Origin: Lachnospiraceae bacterium
Lineage (GTDB): Bacteria > Bacillota > Clostridia > Lachnospirales > Lachnospiraceae
Direction of reading: 5' to 3'
Assembly: GCA_024685315.1 (NCBI GenBank)
Contig: JAIKVW010000033.1
Coordinates: 55,672-119,671, forward strand
DNA: 64,000 nucleotides
Shown: in pieces, positions 17,390-25,853 of the stretch
Numbering within the stretch: the first letter of the stretch is position 1
Layout of the letters: every line of letters starts with the position of its first letter
The notes under the pieces: model-generated
What the model was told of the DNA's origin: nothing
Seen by the model: only the letters and a program-made list of their open reading frames with translations
Databases searched by the model: none
Translations under genes and position numbers: made by a program

Positions 17390-18338
17390 GTGCCTGCCTT
17401 CCAATCCCGCAGATGCTGATTTTTTCCGGTGATATCTCCTCTGCGGAGAGAATCATGATCTCCCGGAATCTATCGGTGAGTATCTCTTCCCATACGGTTC
17501 CCGAGCTTATGACGCGGATCGAGGAGCTGCGCAGCGCCGCTGCCTTCGGAGGAAGGGACGCGCCGAAATCCAGGACAAGGCACTGGTAGCCAGTGTCGTC
17601 CCTGACAGAATCGATCAGGCAGTTCCAGTCGGCTGCCGTAAGCTCCGGGAGCTCTGCGGTGTTTTCCGGCGGCATCAGGAAATCGAAGATCCCTTTTAGA
17701 GCCAGGGTCTGGATCCTTGGGCCGATATTTCCGTGATACTGCCTGATATAGTAAAGGAGTTCCGACATTCCCGGGATATCGGGCGACAGCTCTTCGCCCG
17801 GGATCCCGTCATCCTCCGAAGGGAAAAGCCTGCCGGTCAGCTTCCAGAACGCGGAAACCGGCTCAAAATTCAGGTACAGGATCCTGGCGGAGGCGTTCAT
17901 ATCCGCGCACATCGATAGCACCTGCTCGGAGCTTTCCCTCGTAGGGCAGGGGGTGAAAATGCTGATCAGCTCAAATTCATCGTCAAAACCCCTTACATAT
18001 GCCCCGGACTGCCCCTTCTGCTCGAGCGAACAGTCCAGCAGCAGACGGTAGATCTTCCGGGCAGACTGGTATTTGTATATGGTCTTAATACCCTGCTCGG
18101 AGCAGGTCCCGTCCTCGTCCAGTATTACAACGCTGCGTCCCCGGAAGGTTTCGCGGTAAAGAGGCCAGAGGTCCGAGCTTACCGCCGCGATGTCCCCGGG
18201 GTCTCCGGAGTCAGCTGCGGGATGGTCGAGGAACAGCTTGACTATGAAGGGAGAGTCTTTTTCCCGTCCCAGGAAATAGGCAAGCTTCTTGCCGTATTCT
18301 TTTTTGCTTTCATAAAGTTCGATCGTGATGTTTTTCAT
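17382..18338 (-). CDS. tadZ: TadZ/CpaE-like pilus localisation protein lacking Walker A
   Basis: The 318-residue product has the position and size expected of TadZ/CpaE: just before tadA, with a receiver-like N-terminal part and a ParA/MinD-like C-terminal part. The usual lysine-rich phosphate loop is absent; the region reads IFTPCPTRESSEQV. The later strand CLVLDFGASLPP fits a Walker B position. TadZ proteins place the Tad machine in the cell and atypical nucleotide sites are known among them. The start at 18338 is chosen because it lies four bases after cpaA ends; the frame is open further upstream. The ribosome site is weak. Confidence 0.65.
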   Translation of the reverse strand: MKNITIELYESKKEYGKKLAYFLGREKDSPFIVKLFLDHPAADSGDPGDIAAVSSDLWPLYRETFRGRSVVILDEDGTCSEQGIKTIYKYQSARKIYRLLLDCSLEQKGQSGAYVRGFDDEFELISIFTPCPTRESSEQVLSMCADMNASARILYLNFEPVSAFWKLTGRLFPSEDDGIPGEELSPDIPGMSELLYYIRQYHGNIGPRIQTLALKGIFDFLMPPENTAELPELTAADWNCLIDSVRDDTGYQCLVLDFGASLPPKAAALRSSSIRVISSGTVWEEILTDRFREIMILSAEEISPEKISICGIGRQAHE

Positions 18339-18342
18339 AATG

Positions 18343-18882
18343 TCAATTTGAGGCAATGACTGCCTGCAGGATGGTCTCCGCGGCAGCTCCGGCGAAAATA
18401 TACACCGAAAAGCAGAGCAGCCATTTCTCCCCGCCGCGGATCTCATCCTTATCTATATAACGGACTGCGCCTGTGCCTGCTCTCAGGGACTGCAGGTAAT
18501 TAAAGAAAACCGTAAACCTTTCCCGGAGGAGCCCGAAGCGCAGTATCCTGACCATCGACGCGATCCCGGCTGCCAGGATGCTGAGTATCATGACATTTAT
18601 CACCCTGTAAGGGCCCAGAAAACAGCCTGCCGCCATGAAGAGTTTGATATCCCCCGCGCCCATCATTGAGCAGAGGAAAAGAGGAAGCAGCAGCAGGACC
18701 GGCATCATCATTCCCAGGACAGCAGCCCCGGGAGAAAGCGGACTTCCAGGCAGAAGGCTGACTGCGATCCCTCCGGCTACCCCGGTAAATGTGATAAAAT
18801 TCGGCACTTTCATGGTCTTAATGTCATAAACCGCTGCCGCGCCGCATAGTATCAGCAGCAATATTTCGCTAATGTATCCCAT
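18343..18882 (-). CDS. tadV: Type IV prepilin peptidase (A24, TadV/CpaA)
   Basis: This 179-residue polytopic membrane protein has both catalytic aspartates of A24 aspartyl proteases: AVYDIKTMKVPN near residue 20 and GAGDIKL near 77. It would cleave the leader of the Flp pilin and TadE/F pseudopilins. It starts three bases after the DUF5688-like gene and precedes the TadZ-like gene. A second A24-like protein is encoded at 25850-26293. Confidence 0.88.
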   Translation of the reverse strand: MGYISEILLLILCGAAAVYDIKTMKVPNFITFTGVAGGIAVSLLPGSPLSPGAAVLGMMMPVLLLLPLFLCSMMGAGDIKLFMAAGCFLGPYRVINVMILSILAAGIASMVRILRFGLLRERFTVFFNYLQSLRAGTGAVRYIDKDEIRGGEKWLLCFSVYIFAGAAAETILQAVIASN

Positions 18883-18885
18883 GCC

Positions 18886-19617
18886 TTATACATTTTCGCA
18901 GACCCCTGCCGGGGCGGTCTCGCACAGCATCTTCTTTTCGCTGTCATAGTAGAGCACGCGGTAGGAGAGGAGGTCTGAAGGCTCCAGTTCCTGTTCATTT
19001 ACGAGCCGCACTATTTCAGAAAGCGATTCTCCGTCAAGCCCCGCGGCCGGGATTGGATCGGGCACGATCAGCACCTCATGCACCGAGCTTGGAAGCACAT
19101 AGTAGCTGCCGCCCAGAAGCCATGAGATCTTCTCCGTGACCCCCGGATAGTAGAGGGCCGAAGCACCGTAAGTCCTTAAAGAAGAGGACAGTATGTAGAT
19201 ATCAAAGGAATTTACATCCTCCCTGGCGACCTCGGAAAGGAGGGGGCTGCCCGGGAACAGGCCTTTCTGGGAATCCAGGATGAAGCTCTGTATGCTGTGG
19301 AAGGTCGCTGGCGCGGCGGACTCGGTCGCAGCGAGCGCAAGGTCCGCAAGGCCTCCCAGGGGAAATCTAAGGACCCTCGCCAGAGTCCGGGTAAGAGGGA
19401 TCATGCCCAGACACCCGTCCTCCCGGTCCAGGCGGAAGCAGAGCTTCAGTGCAAAATTATTTCCTACGTCTTTCAGGATCGCGTCTTCTCGTTCCTCCAT
19501 GCACATAATGTCAACGAGCCTGACATGCAGATGAGCCGCTTTCTCAGCGGGCTGCATTGAAGCGATCCTGTTTATAAGATCCAGACTTTCAGAAATCTGA
19601 TATGTCTGCCTGTTCAT
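18886..19617 (-). CDS. DUF5688-like protein, first gene of the minus-strand tad operon
   Basis: The 243-residue product has no membrane span or signal peptide. The YYVLPSSVHEVLIVPD segment followed by LSEIVRLVN resembles the DUF5688 family of Lachnospiraceae, whose function is unknown. The start at 19617 is set by a strong CCGGAGG site; the frame is open 73 codons further, but the predicted promoter (19698-19727) would exclude those codons. It is shorter than many DUF5688 members. Association with the Tad genes is by position: only three bases separate it from the prepilin peptidase gene. Confidence 0.6.
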   Translation of the reverse strand: MNRQTYQISESLDLINRIASMQPAEKAAHLHVRLVDIMCMEEREDAILKDVGNNFALKLCFRLDREDGCLGMIPLTRTLARVLRFPLGGLADLALAATESAAPATFHSIQSFILDSQKGLFPGSPLLSEVAREDVNSFDIYILSSSLRTYGASALYYPGVTEKISWLLGGSYYVLPSSVHEVLIVPDPIPAAGLDGESLSEIVRLVNEQELEPSDLLSYRVLYYDSEKKMLCETAPAGVCENV

Positions 19618-19697
19618 AAAAACACCTCCGGGAATACTTTTTTTTGCGTCCGGCTCCGGCAGTGCCCTTTGGACCGATCGGCCGGGCCGGTTCGTAA

Positions 19698-19727
19698 AGT
19701 ATAGGACCGGGAGGCGCAGGCAGTAAA
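19698..19727 (-). promoter_or_regulatory. Predicted promoter of the minus-strand tad operon
   Basis: On the minus strand, TTTACT (19727-19722) and TATACT (19703-19698) are 18 bases apart. It resembles the flp promoter candidate at 22959-22988 (TTTACA, 18, TATACT), so both halves of the Tad locus may be read by the same polymerase form. Confidence 0.5.
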
Positions 19728-19835
19728 TGTGATTTTGGAAAATAATTTGATCAGTTCTCGGGGGAAACCGCGTCTTTTCGGGAATCCGGAAAGCCCGCCG
19801 GCAGAATCCGACATTTCTGCAGGGCCTCAAAGGCA

Positions 19836-19882
19836 CAAAAAATGAGCCGGGCAGAGGCAGGTTCCTACCGTCTGTCCGGCTC
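19836..19882 (-). terminator. Terminator of the asnA-glgB unit
   Basis: Read on the minus strand, GAGCCGGACAGACGG pairs (one mismatch) with CCTCTGCCCGGCTC, followed by ATTTTTTG. It lies directly after the glgB stop. Confidence 0.75.
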
Positions 19883-19892
19883 TTAGATATTA

Positions 19893-21794
19893 TTATTTTT
19901 TCATGTTGAACTTAAATACCGCGACCCCGAAGCCGCCCAGGCGGTATCCGATGGACTGGCCTTTGCCGTCCCAGGGGATTTCCTCAGCCATTATAGGTTC
20001 AGGGTTAGTCATGCCGCTCCCTCCGAATTCCTCGGCGTCGCTGTTGAACACCTCGGTGTATTTGCCGGGGCAGAGCGTGCCGGACCTGAATTCCGGGTAG
20101 GGCACCGGTGAGAAGTTGATATTGATCAGCAGGCAGTTCCTTCCGCTCGGGGTCATCCTGCAGAAGGTTATCATGTTTTTCTGGCAGTCAGCCCCGTTTA
20201 TCCAGGCAAATCCCTCAGGCGAATCATCAAGCGCGTAGAGAGCCTTGTATTTGCTGTAAAAATGCAGAAGCTCGCGGCAGTAGTTGTTAAGCGCCCGGTG
20301 CTCGGGGTAATTGTCGAGGAGGTACCAGTCAATGCTCCTGGCCTCGCTCCATTCATTGTACTGCGCGAAATCCTGCCCCATGAAAAGCAGCTTTTTCCCG
20401 GGGTGGAAGATCTGGTATCCGTAAGCTGCCCTGAGGTTTCCGAATTTGAGCGGCATGCTCCCGGGCATCTTCAGGATCATTGACTTCTTGAGGTGTACCA
20501 CCTCGTCGTGCGAGAGCACCAGCACGAAGCGCTCGGTGCAGGCATAGGAAAAGCTGAAGGTAATGAGGTTCTGGTGGTACTGCCTGTAGATCGGGTCCTT
20601 TGCCATGTACTCCAGAAAATCGTGCATCCAGCCCATGTTCCACTTGTAGGTGAAGCCAAGCCCGCCGTCTTCGGGAGAGCCGGTCACCAGAGGCCAGGCG
20701 GTGGATTCCTCGGCGATGGTCATTGCCTTAGGGCATCTGGACTTTATTACCGAGTTGAGGTGCTTCAGGAACTGGACCGCGTCGTAATCCTCGCGTCCGC
20801 CGTCGGCGTTGGGGATCCACTCGCCGTCCTTCCTGCCGAAATCCAGATAAAGCATCGAGGCTACCGCGTCGACCCGCAGGCCGTCAATGTGGTATTTTTC
20901 GAGCCAGAAGAGGGCGTTCGCGATCAGGAAATTCGAGACCTCGTTTTTAGAATAGTTGAAGCAGTAGGTGCCCCATTCGGCCCTCTCGCCGCGTCTCGGG
21001 TCGGCATGCTCGTAGAGAGGCTGCCCGTCGAAGTGTGCGAGCGAAAAGTCGTCTTTCGGAAAATGCGCGGGTACCCAGTCAAGGATTACGCCTATCCCCT
21101 TACGGTGGAGATAATCCACGAAATACCGGAAGTCCTCAGGCGTCCCGTAGCGCGAGGTCGGGGAATAGTATCCGGTGACCTGGTAGCCCCAGGAGCCGTC
21201 AAAAGGATGCTCCGCGATCCCTATGAGCTCGACGTGGGTGTAGCCCATGTATTTCACGTAATCAGCTAGCTCATGGGCAAGGCTGCGGTAGTCCTTGAAT
21301 CCGTCCGGGAGGTCTCCGTCGCGTTTCCATGAGCCGAGATGGACTTCATAGATCGCCATGGGCCTGTCCGCGGGCATTTCGGGAGAGCTGCTGCGCCATC
21401 TGGAATCGCCCCATTTGTAGGTGTCGGAAGCCGGTACCCTTGATGCGTTCTCCGGGCGGAGCTGGAAATACTGGCCGTAAGGGTCGGACTTATAAAGTAT
21501 CCGGCCGTCTCCGGTCTCTATGCAGTATTTATAGATGCTTCCCTCGCCCGCTCCGGGGACGAAGGCATCCCATATTCCCGAGTCTTCAAGCAGCTCCATG
21601 GGGTCTGCCTCCCGGTCCCAGGAGTTAAAATCGCCCACGACGCTGACCTTTGCCGCGTTCGGAGCCCAGACCGCGAAATATGTTCCGGGCACTCCGTTTT
21701 CCACCGCAGTATGGGCACCCATCTTTTCATATATTTCGTAGTGCGTGCCGTTCCCGAATAAATATCTGTCAAGATCTGAAATTCTGTGTTCCAT
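19893..21794 (-). CDS. glgB: 1,4-alpha-glucan branching enzyme
   Basis: This 633-residue GH13 enzyme makes alpha-1,6 branches in glycogen. It has a CBM48-type N-terminal domain (YFAVWAPNAAKVSVVGDFN near 38-57) and the catalytic barrel: DWVPAHFP, nucleophile in DGLRVDAVAS (about 306), acid/base in TIAEEST (about 360) and the transition-state aspartate in VLSHDEVVH (about 428). Length is normal for a bacterial branching enzyme. It starts 17 bases after asnA and shares its promoter. No glgA, glgC or glgP is present in the window. Confidence 0.96.
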   Translation of the reverse strand: MEHRISDLDRYLFGNGTHYEIYEKMGAHTAVENGVPGTYFAVWAPNAAKVSVVGDFNSWDREADPMELLEDSGIWDAFVPGAGEGSIYKYCIETGDGRILYKSDPYGQYFQLRPENASRVPASDTYKWGDSRWRSSSPEMPADRPMAIYEVHLGSWKRDGDLPDGFKDYRSLAHELADYVKYMGYTHVELIGIAEHPFDGSWGYQVTGYYSPTSRYGTPEDFRYFVDYLHRKGIGVILDWVPAHFPKDDFSLAHFDGQPLYEHADPRRGERAEWGTYCFNYSKNEVSNFLIANALFWLEKYHIDGLRVDAVASMLYLDFGRKDGEWIPNADGGREDYDAVQFLKHLNSVIKSRCPKAMTIAEESTAWPLVTGSPEDGGLGFTYKWNMGWMHDFLEYMAKDPIYRQYHQNLITFSFSYACTERFVLVLSHDEVVHLKKSMILKMPGSMPLKFGNLRAAYGYQIFHPGKKLLFMGQDFAQYNEWSEARSIDWYLLDNYPEHRALNNYCRELLHFYSKYKALYALDDSPEGFAWINGADCQKNMITFCRMTPSGRNCLLININFSPVPYPEFRSGTLCPGKYTEVFNSDAEEFGGSGMTNPEPIMAEEIPWDGKGQSIGYRLGGFGVAVFKFNMKK

Positions 21795-21811
21795 AATGAC
21801 CTTTCATGGAT

Positions 21812-22801
21812 TTAAAGCAGGCTTATCCCGTTTTCCTTACAGTAACGGAGTTCGGAATCAGGCCAGACCGAAGCCTGGACCTCGCCGATGTGCGCCTTCT
21901 CAAGGAGATACATGCAGAGCCTGGACTGGCCTATGCCGCCGCCGATCGAGAGCGGGAGCGTGCCGTCCATAAGCTTTTTGTGGAAATCCAGCTCGAGGCG
22001 GTCAGTGGCGTGCTCGGCTTCAAGCTGTGAAACGAGGCTGCTGCGGTCGACCCTGATCCCCATCGAGGAGATCTCGAATGCGCTGTCTAATAGGTCGTAG
22101 TGCAGGATGATGTCGCCGTTTAGGTTCCAGTCATCGTAGTCCGGCGCCCTTCCGTCATGCTTCTGTCCCGAAGCGAGGAGTCCTCCTATCTTCATCAGGA
22201 ATACCGCGCCGTACTCGCGTGCGGCGGCGTCTTCCCTCTGCTTGGGCGTGAGGTGCGGATAACGGTCTTCAAGTTCCTGCGTGGTAATGAAATGGATCTC
22301 CCCGGGAAGAGTCTGAGTAAGCGCTGGGTAGTTCTCGTGGACGATCTTCATCGTCGCAAGGAGGGATCCGTATATTTTCTGTACGGTCTCCTTCAGGAAC
22401 TCTTCGGTGCGGTCCTCCTCGGTGATCACCATCTCCCAGTCCCACTGGTCGACGTAGAGCGAATGGAGGCTGTCGCAGATCTCGTCCCTGCGGATCGCGT
22501 TCATGTCGGTATAGATGCCCTGGTGGACCGGGATCCCGTACTGGTAGAGTGCGTACCTCTTCCATTTTGCGAGGCTGTGCACGACCTCCAGGACCTCCCC
22601 GGTCTGCGCGGTATCGAATGTTACGGGGCGCTCGACCCCGTTCAGATTATCATTAAGCCCGCTCCCTTGTTTAACGAACATGGGGGCGGAAGCCCTCGTA
22701 AGATGCAGGGAATCGCAGAGTTCCACCTCGAAGCGGTGTTTCAGGACGCGGATCGCGGCCTGGGTCTCCATCAGGCTGAGTTTTGGTCTGTAATCAATCA
22801 T
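21812..22801 (-). CDS. asnA: Aspartate-ammonia ligase AsnA
   Basis: The 329-residue product is the ammonia-dependent asparagine synthetase related to class II aspartyl-tRNA synthetases. Landmarks: LTRASAPMFVKQGSGLNDNLNG, the RPVTFD segment, SLYVDQWDWE near 120, GEIHFITTQELE near 180, and the class II motif-3-like SIGGGIGQSRLCMYLL near 290. Length is typical. AAAAGGA precedes the ATG at 22801, and a near-consensus promoter (22846-22874) lies 45 bases upstream. glgB follows in the same transcript, an unusual pairing of amino-acid and glycogen synthesis. Confidence 0.97.
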   Translation of the reverse strand: MIDYRPKLSLMETQAAIRVLKHRFEVELCDSLHLTRASAPMFVKQGSGLNDNLNGVERPVTFDTAQTGEVLEVVHSLAKWKRYALYQYGIPVHQGIYTDMNAIRRDEICDSLHSLYVDQWDWEMVITEEDRTEEFLKETVQKIYGSLLATMKIVHENYPALTQTLPGEIHFITTQELEDRYPHLTPKQREDAAAREYGAVFLMKIGGLLASGQKHDGRAPDYDDWNLNGDIILHYDLLDSAFEISSMGIRVDRSSLVSQLEAEHATDRLELDFHKKLMDGTLPLSIGGGIGQSRLCMYLLEKAHIGEVQASVWPDSELRYCKENGISLL

Positions 22802-22845
22802 TGATGTCTGTCCTTTTCGTTAAATACGGCGTTTTACATGTTGAC

Positions 22846-22874
22846 ATTATAAAAAATAAGCCTGATTAAAGCAA
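22846..22874 (-). promoter_or_regulatory. Predicted promoter of asnA-glgB
   Basis: On the minus strand, TTGCTT (22874-22869), 17 bases, then a perfect TATAAT (22851-22846). The resulting leader is short (under 45 bases), leaving no room for a T-box or other riboswitch. Confidence 0.75.
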
Positions 22875-22958
22875 CAGAAATTTGGGCCGCAGGGATTCAA
22901 TTTGCCGGATCATGGCGGAAAGCGGCGGAAACAGAGGCATCTATTTTCGGCCGGAGCG

Positions 22959-22988
22959 TTTACAGCCAGTTCCGGCCATTGTTATACT
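22959..22988 (+). promoter_or_regulatory. Predicted promoter of flp and the plus-strand tad genes
   Basis: TTTACA (22959-22964), an 18-base spacer and TATACT (22983-22988) with an extended -10 TG at 22980-22981 or adjacent. The leader is about 65 bases. Confidence 0.6.
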
Positions 22989-23061
22989 TTGTGTCCACAG
23001 CCGGCCGGCTGAGCACGAAACATATTTCTTTAGAAGGCGATCCTGCCGGGAGGGATGAATA

Positions 23062-23229
23062 ATGAATGAGGCGGTAAGGTTTATACAGGAAGAAGACGCG
23101 GTGACCGTAGTGGAGATAATCCTTATCCTGGTCGTGCTTATCGGGCTTGTAGTGATATTCAAGCAGCAGCTGACCAGCATAGTGAACAGTATTTTCAAGA
23201 AGATCAATAACCAGAGCAATTCGATCTAA
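23062..23229 (+). CDS. flp: Flp-type pilin (55 residues)
   Basis: A small gene reads MNEAVRFIQEEDAVTVVEII and continues with a hydrophobic stretch (LILVVLIGLVVIF), then a short polar tail ending QSNSI and TAA. This is the Flp pilin pattern of Clostridia: a short charged leader, a glutamate a few residues into the hydrophobic helix (VVEII) and a total near 55 residues. It would be the major pilus subunit, cleaved by an A24 peptidase. GGGAGGG lies just upstream. The earlier ATG at 23055 stops after four codons. It starts the plus-strand half of the Tad locus, nine bases before the next gene. Confidence 0.85.
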   Translation: MNEAVRFIQEEDAVTVVEIILILVVLIGLVVIFKQQLTSIVNSIFKKINNQSNSI

Positions 23230-23238
23230 AGGAGCGTA

Positions 23239-24810
23239 ATGAGGAGAAGGCAGGGGGTAATAACGGTCTACGCGGGGGCAGCGGCGGTCATCCTGATCTC
23301 GGTGATCCTTGCGTTCGTGGAATCCGCGCGGTTCTATGTTCTCGAGACGGCCGCGCAAAGGTATGCGGCCATGGCTGCGGAGATGACCTTTTCGAATTAT
23401 GTGAGGCCGCTTGCTGACAGGTACGGGATATTCGTCTGCCCATGGAGGAACGATGAGCTTTCGAAAATGTTTTCAGGCTATTTCGAGAAGAACGCTTCGG
23501 ACTGCGGGGACTCTGCGAGGCTCCTTAATATGTACTGCAGCATGGAGGAGCTTTCGGTCTCAGGGGAGATCGCTCCGGATGAAGACAGCTGGGATTATCT
23601 GGCGCAGCAGATCGTGCGCGCGGAGAAATACGCGCTTGGAGAGACCGCGGCCGAAGGGCTGATGAGCTTTTTCGGTGAGGACGGTACCGGGAGCGATCTG
23701 GAGGAGGCTGCGAACGCTTCTGACGAGCTGGCAGGAGAGCTGGCCGAAGAGCAGGAAAACCTTGAGCAGGAGTCTGCCGGGGCGGATCCATCGGATCCCG
23801 CGGATGGAGGCTCCGGCGGGGCTGAGGCCGGAAGCGCCGGGGCGGCAGAGGCGCCGGACCCCAGGAAAGGGATATCACGGCTCCTTAAAAGCGGATTCAT
23901 GGGATTCATCATGGGAGACAAAGAGATCTCCGCGAAGACCATCGATGTTTCCGACTGTTCCTACTCTGTGCGGAAGGGTTCCCTGCTCCAGCTGCCGGAC
24001 GATTTTGAAGACGCAGGGAGCGCCGGGAGTGCGCTTGAGGCGGAGGGGGAGTTCTGGAAGAGCTTCCTGAGCGAAAAGGAAGAGGATGTACTGATAGATC
24101 TCTATGCCTTCAGTAATTTCAGCGACATGTCAGGGGCGAAGCAGAGCCAGGAAGCCGCAGACGGAGGGTCGGTCCTTCAGTATGAGACGGAATACCTGAT
24201 ATTTGGCCAGAGCTCCGACAGCAGGAACCTGGAATATACAATGAGGGCGCTGATGGCTGTCAGGACCGGGCTAAACCTTGTCTACCTTAATCAGGACGCG
24301 GAAAAGCAGGTCATCGTAGCTGAGGCGGCATCCGTGATCGCGCTTGCCATAATGATGCCTGTCGCGGAAGAGCTGATCCGGCTCCTGCTGAATCTTTGCT
24401 GGGCAAGCGCGGAGGCCCTGAATGACTGCTCGATCCTGGCTTCAGGGGGTAAGGTGCCGGTCATGAAGGACAGCGGAAGCTGGGCTCTCACTTTCGAGGG
24501 CCTGATGCAGCTCGCCTCAACCGGGGAAAGTCCCCGCGGGAGCTCGGACGGCAGCAGGGGCCTGACATATTCCCAGTACCTGATGATACTTGTCACTGCT
24601 GTCTCCAGGGAAAAACTGGTCGTAAGGATGACCCAGCTTATGGAGAAGAACGTAAGGCTTTCCGAAGGGTACGAAGGCTTTTATTTCAAAAACTCATGCA
24701 TGGGCGCCGGATTTTCACTTGCCGCGGGAATGGACCCGCTCCTCGCGGGCACGGGCGGAAAGGTGAAGAGGAAAATGTATACCTGGTTCAGCTATATTAC
24801 AGCGAAATGA
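23239..24810 (+). CDS. DUF5702-like Tad-associated membrane-anchored protein
   Basis: The 523-residue product has one N-terminal span (GVITVYAGAAAVILISVILAFVESAR) followed by the LETAAQRYAAMAAEMTFSNY pattern seen in DUF5702/TadG-like proteins, where a TadE/F-type leader anchors a large extracellular part. The middle (about 150-210) is a low-complexity Glu/Ala/Gly/Pro-rich linker. The C-terminal third is more hydrophobic, including IALAIMMPVAEELIRLLL. It follows the flp gene by nine bases behind AAAGGAG. A role as a minor pilin or pilus-tip component is inferred from position. Confidence 0.6.
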   Translation: MRRRQGVITVYAGAAAVILISVILAFVESARFYVLETAAQRYAAMAAEMTFSNYVRPLADRYGIFVCPWRNDELSKMFSGYFEKNASDCGDSARLLNMYCSMEELSVSGEIAPDEDSWDYLAQQIVRAEKYALGETAAEGLMSFFGEDGTGSDLEEAANASDELAGELAEEQENLEQESAGADPSDPADGGSGGAEAGSAGAAEAPDPRKGISRLLKSGFMGFIMGDKEISAKTIDVSDCSYSVRKGSLLQLPDDFEDAGSAGSALEAEGEFWKSFLSEKEEDVLIDLYAFSNFSDMSGAKQSQEAADGGSVLQYETEYLIFGQSSDSRNLEYTMRALMAVRTGLNLVYLNQDAEKQVIVAEAASVIALAIMMPVAEELIRLLLNLCWASAEALNDCSILASGGKVPVMKDSGSWALTFEGLMQLASTGESPRGSSDGSRGLTYSQYLMILVTAVSREKLVVRMTQLMEKNVRLSEGYEGFYFKNSCMGAGFSLAAGMDPLLAGTGGKVKRKMYTWFSYITAK

Positions 24811-25025
24811 CCTGACGGGCGAGGCGGCGCGCAATGCCCTTTTCATTCTATTTTAACGAGCACATACAGCGATAATTCCTCCGGCATCCGGACGGACCGG
24901 GATCAATAAAAATGAACCCTGCAGAACCCCTCAATCTGACAGAAATGGCCGGAATACGGAGGGTGGCGGAGGAGTTGTTATCACTTTATTTTTGGCGAAT
25001 GCAGTCGGAGCGGAGAAAGGTATAA

Positions 25026-25853
25026 ATGAGAAGGGCAGTGCGGGCCGTCTCCCCGGGAAAAAAGAGACAGATCGGCAGAAAACGGGTGGGGAGCCTCACG
25101 GTCGAGGCCGCCCTTGTACTGCCTTTATGTATATGCGCCGCGGTATTTTTCTGCGGGATGTTCAGAGCGGTCTCGGCTTATGAACAGGTAAATGCGGCGC
25201 TTTGCCAGGCCGCGCGCGAGCTTGCTGCTGCGAGCATCGAGGACGAGGACACGGCTTCCGCGAGGGGATACGCATATTTCCTGGAGAGCTGTCTGACGAG
25301 CGGCTCGGAGCTTGAGGCTGTGCAGGGCGGCGTGTACGGAGTACTGGTGACCTGCCAATATGATGAGACCGAAAAGACGGTTTCACTTAAGGCTGCCTAC
25401 AGGGTGAATATTCCGGGGGTACTGCTTCCCGACAGAGGGATAACGGTAACTGACCAGGCGGTCTCCAGGAAATGGAGAGGAGCGGACGGAATCGGGCCCC
25501 CTTCGGAGTCCGTGGCAGCTTCGGAAGATGATCAGGAAATGGTTTACATTACCGACAATCAATCTGTCTACCATGTAAACCCGGACTGCACCCACCTTAA
25601 GCTCACCATATCCGAAGTGTCTGCGGGGGCGGTAGGCGAAGCGGTCAACATCTACGGAGCTCATTACCGGCCCTGTGAAAAGTGTTCGGGAGGTTCGGAT
25701 ATGGAGGCCTATGTGTATATTTCGCCGGAGGGAGACTGCTGGCACAACGACTCGGGATGCAGCGGGCTGAAGAGATCCGTCAGGGAGATAAGCCGCAAGG
25801 AGGCGGAGGAAATGGGCCTGGGGCCCTGCCTGCGCTGCGGAGGGGCGGAATGA
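25026..25853 (+). CDS. TadE-like pseudopilin with two Cys-rich (Ada-like) repeats
   Basis: The 275-residue product has the TadE leader pattern GSLTVEAALVLPL (about 23-35) with one membrane span. The outside part ends in two similar cysteine modules: one from about 180 (YHVNPDCTHL ... YRPCEKCSG) and one from about 238 (CWHNDSGCSGL ... LGPCLRCGG). Each has the C-x-H/G-L ... P-C-x-x-C spacing of small metal-binding ribbons of the Ada type. GGAGAAAGG precedes the ATG. The stop overlaps the next start (ATGATGA). A TadE protein carrying paired metal-binding modules is unusual. Confidence 0.7.
   Translation: MRRAVRAVSPGKKRQIGRKRVGSLTVEAALVLPLCICAAVFFCGMFRAVSAYEQVNAALCQAARELAAASIEDEDTASARGYAYFLESCLTSGSELEAVQGGVYGVLVTCQYDETEKTVSLKAAYRVNIPGVLLPDRGITVTDQAVSRKWRGADGIGPPSESVAASEDDQEMVYITDNQSVYHVNPDCTHLKLTISEVSAGAVGEAVNIYGAHYRPCEKCSGGSDMEAYVYISPEGDCWHNDSGCSGLKRSVREISRKEAEEMGLGPCLRCGGAE

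Noticed and set aside
22841..22852. TTGACA directly followed by TATAAA on the plus strand
   Set aside because: The boxes touch without a spacer. The same bases form the -10 of the asnA promoter on the minus strand.
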